Assembly: GCA_947253195.1 (NCBI GenBank)
Contig: CAMXXM010000028.1
Span: forward strand, 1-10,910
Source of the DNA: an uncultured Porphyromonas sp.
GTDB lineage: Bacteria; Bacteroidota; Bacteroidia; Bacteroidales; Porphyromonadaceae
Length of the DNA stretch: 10,910 nucleotides
Direction: 5' to 3'
In this document: piece after piece, positions 1 to 6,681 of the stretch
Numbering within the stretch: the stretch's first letter is position 1
Layout of the letters: each line of letters begins with the position of its first letter
Made by a program: the position numbers and the translations under genes
The notes under the pieces: generated by a model
The model's database searches: none
Told to the model about the DNA's origin: nothing
Seen by the model: only the letters and a program-made list of their open reading frames with translations

Positions 1-346
1 CATGGGGACGTCTCCGGAAGAGCTCCGTTATGATGTAGAAGAGGTAGTAGGCAACATACGGGAGTACTGCTATCAGCAGATGCTTGTAGGTATAGCCCTG
101 CGAGATGACGTTGAAGATAATGAAGAAGAGCACGCCTGCCATCACCGCATGCACCGTCTTGAGGATCGGGAAGTACCTATTGACCTGAGTGATGGTCTGA
201 TACTCGTAGGTGGCAAAGGATGTGAGGATGGCAAAAATAGCCGCCATCATATTGACCGAGTCCGTCAGGATCCCAAAGAGTATGATCGAGACGTAGAGGA
301 CTCCTGTGATCAGGCGGGCGAGGAAAGATCTGACTTTACTGGACAT
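1..346 (-). CDS. cdsA: Phosphatidate cytidylyltransferase (CdsA-like), N-terminal part, cut by window start
   Basis: CdsA makes CDP-diacylglycerol from phosphatidate and CTP in the inner membrane, the branch point for phospholipid synthesis. Only the first 115 residues are in the window. They start with ATG at 346 and contain about four hydrophobic segments (roughly residues 10-28, 31-47, 63-82 and 88-106). Two features resemble the family's N-terminus: an RLITGVLYVSIIL-type first helix, and a second helix running into FATYEYQTI, where other members carry an E-F-Y-R-L-type motif. The C-terminal signature that would settle the assignment lies beyond position 1. The start is 7 nt after the stop of the upstream EEP gene, so the two are probably translated from the same message. 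Other multi-pass membrane proteins cannot be fully excluded. Confidence 0.72.
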   Translation of the reverse strand, partial: MSSKVRSFLARLITGVLYVSIILFGILTDSVNMMAAIFAILTSFATYEYQTITQVNRYFPILKTVHAVMAGVLFFIIFNVISQGYTYKHLLIAVLPYVAYYLFYIITELFRRRPH

Positions 347-353
347 GGGGAGC

Positions 354-1469
354 TTATTCGTTTGTATCGAGGGTCTTGAAGTCTACCAAGAGCGGGTTAT
401 GATCGCTGCACTCCTTCTGGCTCGGGATCTCCGCTGCCACAGCCTTCAGTGGACCGTCGTAAAAGAGGTGATCTATTCTAAATGCATACAGTGGCTCATT
501 AAATGAAACCCCCATCCCCCTACCTGTCTCCACAAAGGCGTCACTGCGGTCATCCCGGATGCGAGAGTAGCAGTAGGACATAGGCGTATCATTAAAGTCA
601 CCACAGATGATGGTGTATGTAGGCGCGAAGTCTCGCTGCAGAGATCTCACCTTATCTCGCACAACATTGGCCGCACCGGCTCTCATATTGAGCGACGGAC
701 CAAGCCTCCGCTTGATCGCGAGGAGGCGAGACTTCATCTCCTCCAGGCTCGGCTTCGTAAGGTAGCCACGGAAGGTCTCCTTCTCCTCCGATGCGAGGCT
801 ATAGCTCTCCATATGGTTATTGACCAAGAGGAGGGAGCGGTCCGGTGCAATCCTGAGGAGATACCAGGCGGAGCCATTGGTGTAAGACTTATAGTCGATC
901 ATACCGCCATCAATGATGTCGTACCGGCTGAGGAGCAGCAGCCGATCATCGGAGTAGTAGCGACGGTGGGGATAGCACTGCAGGAGCCTCCTCCCCTCCC
1001 CACCATATCCTCCTATCTGCTCCGGGGAGACCCCCTCTTGCAGACAGATGATATCGGCTCCCGATTGCTCAAGGATGTGAAGAGCTGCCGGGGTGCCGGC
1101 GTCATCCTTAAGAGCCATATTGGCAACATTGTACGAGACGACTCTCAGATCCCTCGTCTCACTCAGCGAAGTACTGTGGAGAGGGAAAAAGGTAAGGATA
1201 TAGCCTCCACTCAAGACCAGTAAGAGCACGCAAGCAACGGCAGACCTCCATAGTCTCATCACCAGCGCAGCTACGAGGAGAAGGAGGACTACCGCGAGTA
1301 GAAATGGGAAAGAGAGGTTAAGGAAGGAGGGAATCTGAGTCCTGAGCGGTGAGATAGAGGGCGAGAGCATCGCTCCTCCATAGAGGAGAAATACCAGCGC
1401 CATCACCACCGTCCAGACAATCCGTCCGGTGGTGCTCAGCAGGCTTGCTCTATGCCTCCGGTCTCCCAT
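354..1469 (-). CDS. Membrane-anchored endonuclease/exonuclease/phosphatase family protein
   Basis: A 371-residue protein with three predicted N-terminal membrane helices (about residues 17-36, 51-70 and 74-94) followed by an EEP (DNase I-like) phosphoesterase domain. The metal and catalytic motifs are all visible: SYNVANM with N114, CLQEG with E145, NNHMES with H219, GDFND at 290-294, IDH at 332-334 and the terminal SDHNP at 355-359. The fold hydrolyses phosphodiester or phosphomonoester bonds, but the substrate (nucleic acid, phospholipid or inositol phosphate) cannot be read from sequence. The orientation of the soluble domain is also not determined. The frame is open upstream to an ATG at 1652, but that part would overlap the rhomboid gene and looks like out-of-frame sequence. 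I therefore chose ATG 1469, 8 nt after the rhomboid stop. It sits in a tight run with the rhomboid and cdsA genes. Confidence 0.88.
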   Translation of the reverse strand: MGDRRHRASLLSTTGRIVWTVVMALVFLLYGGAMLSPSISPLRTQIPSFLNLSFPFLLAVVLLLLVAALVMRLWRSAVACVLLLVLSGGYILTFFPLHSTSLSETRDLRVVSYNVANMALKDDAGTPAALHILEQSGADIICLQEGVSPEQIGGYGGEGRRLLQCYPHRRYYSDDRLLLLSRYDIIDGGMIDYKSYTNGSAWYLLRIAPDRSLLLVNNHMESYSLASEEKETFRGYLTKPSLEEMKSRLLAIKRRLGPSLNMRAGAANVVRDKVRSLQRDFAPTYTIICGDFNDTPMSYCYSRIRDDRSDAFVETGRGMGVSFNEPLYAFRIDHLFYDGPLKAVAAEIPSQKECSDHNPLLVDFKTLDTNE

Positions 1470-1477
1470 GGGAAGTA

Positions 1478-2119
1478 TCAGAAAAACTCCTGCACCCCGT
1501 CTCGTACCCGCTTCTTGTCCCGCTTGCGCCAGTACATGATGAGCAGGTAGCCAAAAATCATCCCGCCGAGGTGGGCGAAATGGGCGACATTGTCTCCTGT
1601 CTGCGACACTCCGGCAAAGAGCTCCATGATGCCGTAGCCGATGACCATCCACTTAGCCTTGATCGGGATAGGGATAAACATGATGAAGAGAGGCGCATTG
1701 GGATAGAGCATCCCAAAAGCAAGGAGAATCCCAAAGATCGCTCCACTCGCCCCCACCGTGATCAAGCAGTCCCCATAGTACACCAGTGCATCAGGTGACA
1801 TCCCGATACCCCAGACGATCTCCTGCACTAATGCCGCACCCAAGCCACAGACAAAGTAGTAGATCAGGTACCTCTTCGCACCCCAGGTTCGCTCGATCAC
1901 AGTGCCGAACATCCAGAGCGCAAACATATTGAAGAAGAAGTGGCTGAACCCACCATGCATAAACATATAGGAGACAAACTGATAGATCTTAAAGCTGGGA
2001 GCTTGCCAATAGTGGAGCCCCAAGAAGAAATTGAGATCTATACCCACTCTCTGACAAAGCCAGAGAGCGATCAGCATCACTCCATTGACGCATATCAGTG
2101 ACATCGTCACCGGTGGCAT
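1478..2119 (-). CDS. Rhomboid family intramembrane serine protease
   Basis: Rhomboids cleave transmembrane helices of other membrane proteins inside the bilayer. From ATG 2119 this is a 213-residue multi-pass protein with the full catalytic set. GASGAIFG carries the nucleophile S125, AHLGG carries the partner H183, and HGGFSHFFFN supplies the oxyanion-side H55, H60 and N64, equivalent to the H-x4-H-x3-N pattern of GlpG. The WMFGTVIERTWG stretch after the second helix matches the family's conserved L1-loop region. Start choice is uncertain. The frame is open up to GTG 2194, 6 nt after the nnr stop, and another ATG lies at 2143. I prefer 2119 because the homologous region begins with a PPVT-type motif and an AGGAG lies 11 nt upstream. 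The substrate is unknown. It is tightly linked to the EEP gene downstream (8 nt). Confidence 0.92.
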   Translation of the reverse strand: MPPVTMSLICVNGVMLIALWLCQRVGIDLNFFLGLHYWQAPSFKIYQFVSYMFMHGGFSHFFFNMFALWMFGTVIERTWGAKRYLIYYFVCGLGAALVQEIVWGIGMSPDALVYYGDCLITVGASGAIFGILLAFGMLYPNAPLFIMFIPIPIKAKWMVIGYGIMELFAGVSQTGDNVAHFAHLGGMIFGYLLIMYWRKRDKKRVRDGVQEFF

Positions 2120-2200
2120 GAGAGCCGAGTCTCCTATTCGCATAAGTGGTAAACCGTTGTTGCCTATTCTTATTCCTTGCCTAATCCATTCCACACCGGA

Positions 2201-3748
2201 TCAGAGGGTCTTGTCCCAGGGCGTAGAGTAGTCCTGGAAGCCCTTATACACCATCGGGATACGGTCGATCACATCGGAGGCTGTCAGCGTCTCCTCAGAC
2301 GCCTCATTCCGATAGAGATCCGCTGCATAGCCATGGATAAAAACCGACTCCACACAGGCATGCAGCGGCTTGATGCCCTTGCCGAGTAGTGCAAGTATGA
2401 TCCCCGTAAGCACATCACCTGTGCCTGCCGTGGCGAGACCCGGATTTCCGGACGAATTGATGATCACACGCCCCCGCGGCGTACAGGTGGCGGTAAAGGC
2501 TCCCTTGAGGACAATATAGCACGCGTAGCGAGAGGCCATCTCGACTGCTTTCATCAGTCGCTCGTAGTCGATGTCAGAGGGACCGAAGAGGCGATCAAAC
2601 TCCCCTGCGTGAGGAGTAAGTATCGATCCGGCAGTAAGGGCACTGAGCTTCTCAGGGCACTTGGAGAGATGGTAGAGTGCATCCGCATCAAGGATCATGG
2701 GACGGTTACTGCTCTCGATGAGCTCCATGAGAGCGCGACCGGTGGCCTCACTCCGCCCAAGACCGGGTCCCACGGCTATGGCATCATAGAGCGAGAGATC
2801 CTCGCTGGTGCCGGTGAAGCCCTCCGCAGAGTGATCCTCGGTGACCAACGCCTCAGGGACGGCGATATGCATCATCGCATCCGCTCCGGCAGGGAGGTGA
2901 ATGGTCAGGTGACCCGTCCCGGCACGCATCGCAGCTCGTGCAGCGAGGATCGAGGCGCCCATCATCCCCTTGGAGCCGGCGATGAGCAGCGTCCGCCCAT
3001 AGTCGTACTTATTGGTGAAGCGCTTCCGAGAGCCGAAGGCACCCTCCATATCTCCGTCCTCGAGGAGGTAGTACTTCACATCGCTCGTGAGGGAGTTGTC
3101 ATCCAAGCCGATACTAAGGACTTTCCAGTCTCCCACAAGTGCCGCATTCTCCCTCAGGAAGAAAGCCAGCTTGGGAGAGTGAAAGGCGTAGGTCACACTG
3201 GCGTGGATGACAGCCTCAGGGTCATTGTCCCTATTGTCCTCAGCACAGAGACCGGATGGCATATCGAGAGAGATGACAAAGGGGCGCTTCTTATTGATGA
3301 ACCGGCAGACATTGGCAAGGCCACCGGCAAAGCGACCACTCTGCTCCGTGCCGCAGATCCCATCAATGACGATCGTCCTATGATCCATCTTGGGCGGGAC
3401 AAAGTCCCGACTGACCTCACGCAAGGCCAGTCCCGACTCAAGGGCTCTGGTCTTGGCCCAAGAGACCACCTCAGGCAGCACCCCCGAGCTACTGTCATTG
3501 AGCAGGGTGACATCGGTGGTGTGCCCCAGCATATTGAGCGTGACTGCGGAGAGTAGTGCCACTGCTCCCGCCATACTCGGACCGGCAAAGACGATCAGGT
3601 GCTGCCTCGACCTCAGCTCCCTCTGTAGCTGGGTCATAAAAGCGTCAGCAAGTCTCTCCGCCAGCTGATGCTCATCCAGGGCGCCTACGCCCTCCATTGC
3701 ACCGGCCAGCAGTCGCTGAGTGGTCTGATCGTTGAGTATCTTAAGCAT
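2201..3748 (-). CDS. nnrD: Bifunctional NAD(P)H-hydrate repair enzyme: epimerase-like domain plus ADP-dependent (S)-NAD(P)HX dehydratase
   Basis: Damaged, hydrated NAD(P)H is repaired by an epimerase (NnrE) and an ATP/ADP-dependent dehydratase (NnrD), here fused as in E. coli YjeF (515 residues, normal length). The C-terminal dehydratase (about 235-505) looks intact: GRTLLIAGSKGMMGAS at 251-266, GPGLG at 327-331, LDADALY at 353-359, TPHAGEFDRLFG at 378-389, VLKG at 413-416, and NPG...GTGDVLTG with catalytic-type D445. The N-terminal half keeps the overall epimerase layout (VFAGP at 53-57, IDGICGT at 128-134, LDMPSG at 161-166). However, the glycine/asparagine/aspartate loop, normally GNNGGDG, reads GPSMAGAVA at 56-64. 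The epimerase activity is therefore doubtful. It heads the run with the rhomboid, EEP and cdsA genes and starts with ATG 3748 after a leader containing a strong hairpin. Confidence 0.93.
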   Translation of the reverse strand: MLKILNDQTTQRLLAGAMEGVGALDEHQLAERLADAFMTQLQRELRSRQHLIVFAGPSMAGAVALLSAVTLNMLGHTTDVTLLNDSSSGVLPEVVSWAKTRALESGLALREVSRDFVPPKMDHRTIVIDGICGTEQSGRFAGGLANVCRFINKKRPFVISLDMPSGLCAEDNRDNDPEAVIHASVTYAFHSPKLAFFLRENAALVGDWKVLSIGLDDNSLTSDVKYYLLEDGDMEGAFGSRKRFTNKYDYGRTLLIAGSKGMMGASILAARAAMRAGTGHLTIHLPAGADAMMHIAVPEALVTEDHSAEGFTGTSEDLSLYDAIAVGPGLGRSEATGRALMELIESSNRPMILDADALYHLSKCPEKLSALTAGSILTPHAGEFDRLFGPSDIDYERLMKAVEMASRYACYIVLKGAFTATCTPRGRVIINSSGNPGLATAGTGDVLTGIILALLGKGIKPLHACVESVFIHGYAADLYRNEASEETLTASDVIDRIPMVYKGFQDYSTPWDKTL

Positions 3749-3789
3749 AGTCTGCTCAGTCGGAAAGCGGGTGTGTTATTACAACCTGA

Positions 3790-3843
3790 AGAGGAGCGGT
3801 GCACCCGGTGCCACCGGATACACCGCTCCTCTATCTCTTTTTT
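3790..3843 (+). terminator. Strong hairpin with T-tract, terminator-like on the plus strand
   Basis: A perfect 12-bp stem pairs 3790-3801 with 3821-3832 (AGAGGAGCGGTG and its complement). Inside it a second 5-bp stem pairs CCGGT 3805-3809 with ACCGG 3813-3817. Six Ts follow at 3838-3843. In that direction it has the form of an intrinsic terminator, yet no plus-strand gene precedes it. On the minus strand, the direction of all neighbouring genes, the base is followed by TTCAGGTTG, a poor U-tract. There it may instead be a leader hairpin of nnrD or a weak terminator of the small membrane-protein gene. The structure is certain; its role is not. Confidence 0.5.
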
Positions 3844-3871
3844 CTATAGAAATATCGGTCCTCTATCATCT

Positions 3872-3896
3872 GTAGGGCAGAAAGCCTCTGCTCTAC
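3872..3896. repeat. Short inverted repeat, 10-bp stem with one wobble
   Basis: GTAGGGCAGA (3872-3881) pairs with TCTGCTCTAC (3887-3896) around a 5-nt loop. The single non-Watson-Crick position is a G-U pair if transcribed on the plus strand and a C-A mismatch on the minus strand. It lies between the stop of the small membrane protein and the large hairpin upstream of nnrD. Function is unknown and it may be chance. Confidence 0.45.
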
Positions 3897-3922
3897 GTGA
3901 AGAGGGAGAGGAGAGGGATGGC

Positions 3923-4114
3923 TCAGTTATGCAGTCGCTCCTGCTCGGACACCTTCTTGTCCAGCACAATGTGGAGGACATAGCCCAAAAGGATGAGACC
4001 AAGACCTACGAATAGCCCTATATTAGCCTGTGCACCACCGGTAACACCGATGAAGACCAGTACTCCGGCTCCGATGAGCATAACGAGGACGCCTAAGTAT
4101 TTCAGGAAATTCAT
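3923..4114 (-). CDS. Small hypothetical protein with two membrane helices
   Basis: A 63-residue protein with two hydrophobic segments (about residues 6-26 and 32-52) and a short polar tail, DKKVSEQERLHN. The first helix starts after MNFLKYLG and the loop holds TGGAQAN, so it is predicted to be a helical hairpin in the inner membrane. I do not recognise a named family, although small proteins of this shape are common in Bacteroidota. Support for it being real comes from its ATG, from a good Bacteroidota-type promoter about 36 nt upstream, and from the strictly amphipathic layout of the translation. It stands alone between the tRNA-Arg gene and nnrD. Its function is unknown. Confidence 0.75.
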   Translation of the reverse strand: MNFLKYLGVLVMLIGAGVLVFIGVTGGAQANIGLFVGLGLILLGYVLHIVLDKKVSEQERLHN

Positions 4115-4149
4115 GATTGATATCTATTTGGTTTTTTATTGTTCTGTCA

Positions 4150-4179
4150 CAAATGTAGCAAAATAATTCGGGGTACAAA
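4150..4179 (-). promoter_or_regulatory. Bacteroidota-type promoter for the small membrane-protein gene
   Basis: On the minus strand, TTTG (4179-4176) is followed after 18 nt by TACATTTG (4157-4150). This fits the -33 TTTG / -7 TAnnTTTG pattern used by the primary sigma factor of Bacteroidota. The spacing is one base short of the usual 19-20. Transcription would start near 4143, giving a leader of about 30 nt before ATG 4114. The assignment rests on motif matching only. Confidence 0.6.
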
Positions 4180-4217
4180 GCGCGTACACACCCCTGCCTC
4201 ACCACATATGTATCGAG

Positions 4218-4291
4218 TGACCCGGATGGGATTCAAACCCATGACCTTCAGATCCGGAATCTGACACTCTATTCAGCTGAGCTACCGGGCC
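4218..4291 (-). tRNA. tRNA-Arg, anticodon CCG
   Basis: A 74-nt cloverleaf on the minus strand. The acceptor stem is GGCCCGG with CCGGGTC (one G-U pair), then TA at positions 8-9. The D stem is GCTC/GAGT, and the anticodon stem TCAGA/TCTGA encloses the loop TTCCGGA. The variable loop is AGGTC, the T stem ATGGG/CCCAT encloses TTTGAAT, and the discriminator base is A. The anticodon CCG reads the arginine codon CGG. No CCA is encoded (the next bases are CTC), so CCA must be added after transcription. A -7 box lies about 19 nt upstream. Confidence 0.96.
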
Positions 4292-4304
4292 CAATCCCCC
4301 TCTA

Positions 4305-4363
4305 CTCTGCAAAGGTAGACAATTCTCTCGATATATCGAGCCAATTTATCCCCAATTGCAGAG
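4305..4363. repeat. Nested inverted repeats over the tRNA-Arg promoter
   Basis: A perfect 14-bp palindrome, CTCGATATATCGAG, lies at 4327-4340. It is almost concentric with an outer 8-bp inverted repeat, CTCTGCAA at 4305-4312 and TTGCAGAG at 4356-4363. The inner palindrome covers the -33 to -20 zone of the presumed tRNA-Arg promoter, and the left outer arm overlaps the -7 box. This is where an operator would sit, but no regulator is known to me for it. Confidence 0.6.
4310..4317 (-). promoter_or_regulatory. -7 box of the tRNA-Arg promoter
   Basis: TACCTTTG on the minus strand fits the Bacteroidota -7 consensus TAnnTTTG and would place the start of transcription near 4303, some 12 nt before the tRNA. 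No good TTTG is seen at the -33 distance. That spacer is instead occupied by the palindrome at 4327-4340. The same octamer precedes pdxJ. Confidence 0.55.
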
Positions 4364-4405
4364 CAATCGCCATCGAGACAAATCTCAAATACCCCCCATA
4401 TCTCA

Positions 4406-4430
4406 GTCTCCGATCGGGAGTCTCGGAGAC
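4406..4430. repeat. 8-bp inverted repeat
   Basis: GTCTCCGA (4406-4413) pairs with TCGGAGAC (4423-4430) across a 9-nt loop in the non-coding strip between tRNA-Arg and cysS. It has no T-tract on either side. The role is unknown. A direct repeat AGCCACTT follows at 4454-4461 and 4468-4475. Confidence 0.5.
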
Positions 4431-4475
4431 ACCTCCATAGGGCCATGAATCACAGCCACTTAATGGGAGCCACTT

Positions 4476-4558
4476 CTTCTATCGGTATTAGGAATATCTA
4501 ATACCGATAGAAGGCGAGACTAATACCGATATTAGATTTCTCTAATATCGGTATTAGT
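4476..4558. repeat. Twin long palindromes sharing one 11-bp word, downstream of cysS
   Basis: Two adjacent perfect hairpins. The first pairs 4476-4491 with 4498-4513 (16 bp, 6-nt loop) and the second pairs 4519-4536 with 4541-4558 (18 bp, 4-nt loop), with only 5 nt between them. All four arms contain the word ATCGGTATTAG or its complement (4481-4491, 4498-4508, 4520-4530, 4547-4557), so arms of one hairpin could also pair with arms of the other. The repeats start 21 nt after the cysS stop. They are AT-rich and have no T-tract on either strand, so they are not ordinary intrinsic terminators. They could be a 3' end-stabilising structure, a paired operator or a REP-like element. The structure is certain; the role is inferred. 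Confidence 0.85.
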
Positions 4559-4578
4559 GAGAGGGGACAGAAAACTTG

Positions 4579-6072
4579 TCAGATCGACCACTCGGCACCA
4601 TCCTTGGTGTCCTTGACGACAAAGCCGAGTGCCGTCAGGCGGTCTCTGATCTCGTCGGAGACAGTCCAGTCCTTCCTATCCTTAGCCTGCTGCCGCAGGT
4701 CAAGGAGGAGATCCATCGCGCCGTCAAAGGCCTCTTGATGTTGAGAGGACAGGCCTGCATTCGCCACACGCATACCCAGCACCCCGTAGAGGAACGTATC
4801 GAGGAGCTGACGCAGGTCGCTGATCTGCTCCTCAGTGAGCGGCTGATCACCATTCTTGGCGGTATTGATCACACGAGCTGCATCAAAGAGCTCTGCAACC
4901 ACCTGCGGGGTATTGAGATCGTCGTTGAGGTGCTCATAGGAGGCGTGGATGAAATCCCTCACCTCGGTACTCCGAGAGGCAGCAGGCTTGAGCGAGTCTA
5001 GTGCCTTGTAGGCCTCGTGAAGCCGGGCCAGTCCCTTCTCAGCAGCCTGCAGCGCCTGATTGCTGAAGTCGAGCTGACTGCGGTAGTGAGCCATCAGGAC
5101 AAAGAAGCGAACCGTCATCGGATCATACGCCTGATCGAGGAGCTTGTGCTTGCCACTGAAGACCTCATCGAGCGTGATGAAGTTACCGAGGCTCTTGCCC
5201 ACCTTTTGCCCATTGATGGTGATGAGATTGTTATGGAGCCAGTAGTGGACCATCGGATGACCCATCGCGGCGACCGCCTGAGCGATCTCGCACTCGTGGT
5301 GGGGGAAGACCAAGTCCAGCCCGCCTCCGTGGATGTCAAATTGATCCCCCAGATATTTGCGTCCCATAGCGGTGCACTCGCAGTGCCACCCGGGGAAGCC
5401 GATGCCCCAGGGACTCTTCCACTTCATGATATGCTCCGGAGAGGCTTCCTTCCAGAGAGCAAAGTCAAGCGGATTGCGCTTCTCGTCCTGACCGGAGAGC
5501 TGCCTCGTATTCGCTCGCATATCCTCGATGTTGCGACCTGAGAGGCGACCATAATTGTACTTCTTATCGTACTTCTCGACATCAAAGTAGACCGATCCGC
5601 CCGAGACATAGGCAAAACCATTATCCAAGATCTGCTGCGTCAGCTCGATCTGCTCCTGGATGTGGGCACTCGCCATAGGCTCAATGGAGGGAGGGAGGAC
5701 ATTGAGTGCCTCCATATTGTGATGATAGGCAGTCAAGTAGTGCTGCACCACCTCCATGGGCTCGATCTGCTCCAGCCGCGCCTTCTTCGCAATCTTGTCC
5801 TCACCGTCATCGGAGTCGTGCTCGAGGTGACCGACGTCGGTGATGTTGCGTACATAGCGTACCTTATAGTCCAGGTGAGACAGGTACCTGAATAAGATGT
5901 CAAAAGTGACGGCAGGACGAGCATGACCCAAGTGGGCGTCACCATAGACCGTGGGGCCGCAGACGTACATACCGACATGAGGGGACTGGAGAGGCTTGAA
6001 GTCCTCCAGCTTACGATCCTCGGTATTGTAAAACTTTAGTCCCTCCCTTATCTCTTCTTTATTTATCTCCAT
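4579..6072 (-). CDS. cysS: Cysteine--tRNA ligase
   Basis: Cytoplasmic class I synthetase that joins cysteine to tRNA-Cys using ATP. At 497 residues it is of normal length with recognisable domains. The Rossmann-fold catalytic core begins at [16 protein letters not shown] with the HIGH signature HLGH at 47-50. The KMSKS-type loop reads KVGKS at 290-294, with Met replaced by Val and the Ser after it by Gly. The zinc ligands, placed by comparison with the E. coli enzyme, are C38, C233 (in GWHCECTAM), H258 and E262 (in FPHHECE). The C-terminal helical anticodon region follows from about residue 340. The ATG at 6072 lies 17 nt after the DJ-1 gene stop, making this the last gene of the pdxJ-to-cysS run. 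The twin palindromes follow its stop codon. Confidence 0.98.
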   Translation of the reverse strand: MEINKEEIREGLKFYNTEDRKLEDFKPLQSPHVGMYVCGPTVYGDAHLGHARPAVTFDILFRYLSHLDYKVRYVRNITDVGHLEHDSDDGEDKIAKKARLEQIEPMEVVQHYLTAYHHNMEALNVLPPSIEPMASAHIQEQIELTQQILDNGFAYVSGGSVYFDVEKYDKKYNYGRLSGRNIEDMRANTRQLSGQDEKRNPLDFALWKEASPEHIMKWKSPWGIGFPGWHCECTAMGRKYLGDQFDIHGGGLDLVFPHHECEIAQAVAAMGHPMVHYWLHNNLITINGQKVGKSLGNFITLDEVFSGKHKLLDQAYDPMTVRFFVLMAHYRSQLDFSNQALQAAEKGLARLHEAYKALDSLKPAASRSTEVRDFIHASYEHLNDDLNTPQVVAELFDAARVINTAKNGDQPLTEEQISDLRQLLDTFLYGVLGMRVANAGLSSQHQEAFDGAMDLLLDLRQQAKDRKDWTVSDEIRDRLTALGFVVKDTKDGAEWSI

Positions 6073-6089
6073 AACTATTTCTTGTCCAT

Positions 6090-6665
6090 TTATATATCAA
6101 GAGGCTCCACCTGCTCATCCAGGAGCAGACCTCGTGCCACCTCAGCGGCTTTGTCTCGTCCCTCAAGCTGTGACAGGATCGCCACACCATAGGCGAAGCA
6201 GTAGCGGGGACCTCTCGCAGTGATGATCTGTCCGTCCACAACAGCCTCGGTCTCTACGACCTCTGCTCCCTCGAGGTACTTCTCCCACCCGGGGTACGCC
6301 GTGGCTCGCTTGCCGCGGAGGAGTCCCATACGGCCAAGCACAGAGGGAGCGGCACACATGGCACCGACCAATCGACCATCTCTCAGCTGAGAGGTGATCA
6401 GGTCCCTCACCTTGTCGCTCTGGTAGAGATTTTCTGTGCCGGTAGCTCCACCGGGTAGAGCGATGACATCAGCGGGCTGCCTCCGGATCTCATCGATGGT
6501 ATGGTCGGCAGTAAAGTGGAGTCCGTGGGCACCCTCTACAGAGGTCGTGTCGTTGATTGAGACGAAGGTCGCCTCCACGCCTCCCCGACGGAGAGCATCC
6601 CAGGCACCCATCGCCTCAGTCTCCTCAAATCCATCTGCCAGGATAATATAAGCTGTCTTTGACAT
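6090..6665 (-). CDS. DJ-1/PfpI (YajL-type) family protein
   Basis: A 191-residue, single-domain protein of the DJ-1/PfpI superfamily in the cytoplasm. The conserved acid near the N-terminus is in ADGFEETEA (E14/E15). The nucleophile-elbow cysteine is C104 in [16 protein letters not shown], the position of the reactive Cys of DJ-1 and YajL. Also typical are [11 protein letters not shown] at 70-80, [10 protein letters not shown] and [14 protein letters not shown]. Members act on oxidised or glycated proteins and small carbonyls, as chaperones, glyoxalases or deglycases. The deglycase claim is debated, and the exact role here cannot be read from sequence. The gene lies 20 nt after tonB and 17 nt before cysS, inside the presumed operon. 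The ATG at 6665 follows an A-rich AGAAAAT leader. Confidence 0.92.
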   Translation of the reverse strand: MSKTAYIILADGFEETEAMGAWDALRRGGVEATFVSINDTTSVEGAHGLHFTADHTIDEIRRQPADVIALPGGATGTENLYQSDKVRDLITSQLRDGRLVGAMCAAPSVLGRMGLLRGKRATAYPGWEKYLEGAEVVETEAVVDGQIITARGPRYCFAYGVAILSQLEGRDKAAEVARGLLLDEQVEPLDI

Positions 6666-6681
6666 ATTTTCTTGATCTAAA

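Noticed and set aside
1470..1652. Longer version of the EEP protein starting at ATG 1652
   Set aside because: The extra 61 residues overlap the rhomboid catalytic His region in another frame and look like non-coding composition. ATG 1469 fits the gene spacing.
2120..2194. GTG 2194 or ATG 2143 as start of the rhomboid gene
   Set aside because: Both are possible, but the extra residues do not resemble the family's N-terminus and ATG 2119 has a purine-rich AGGAG upstream. Not excluded.
2609..3556. A 315-codon open frame on the plus strand opposite nnrD
   Set aside because: The minus strand encodes a full set of NnrD motifs here. The plus-strand translation is Arg/Gly/His-rich, has no recognisable motif and fits the usual antisense shadow of a GC-rich gene.
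4476..4558. CRISPR array or intrinsic terminator
   Set aside because: There are only four short alternating-orientation words and no equal spacers, so no CRISPR. No T-tract follows either hairpin, so it is not a standard terminator.
4292..4578. Insertion sequence or prophage remnant in the repeat-rich gap
   Set aside because: No transposase or integrase fragment, no target-site duplication and no recognisable att site could be seen; the tRNA 3' end is not duplicated within the window.
5017..5541. A 174-codon open frame on the plus strand opposite cysS
   Set aside because: It lies entirely within the conserved catalytic core of CysRS read on the other strand; no independent evidence of coding.
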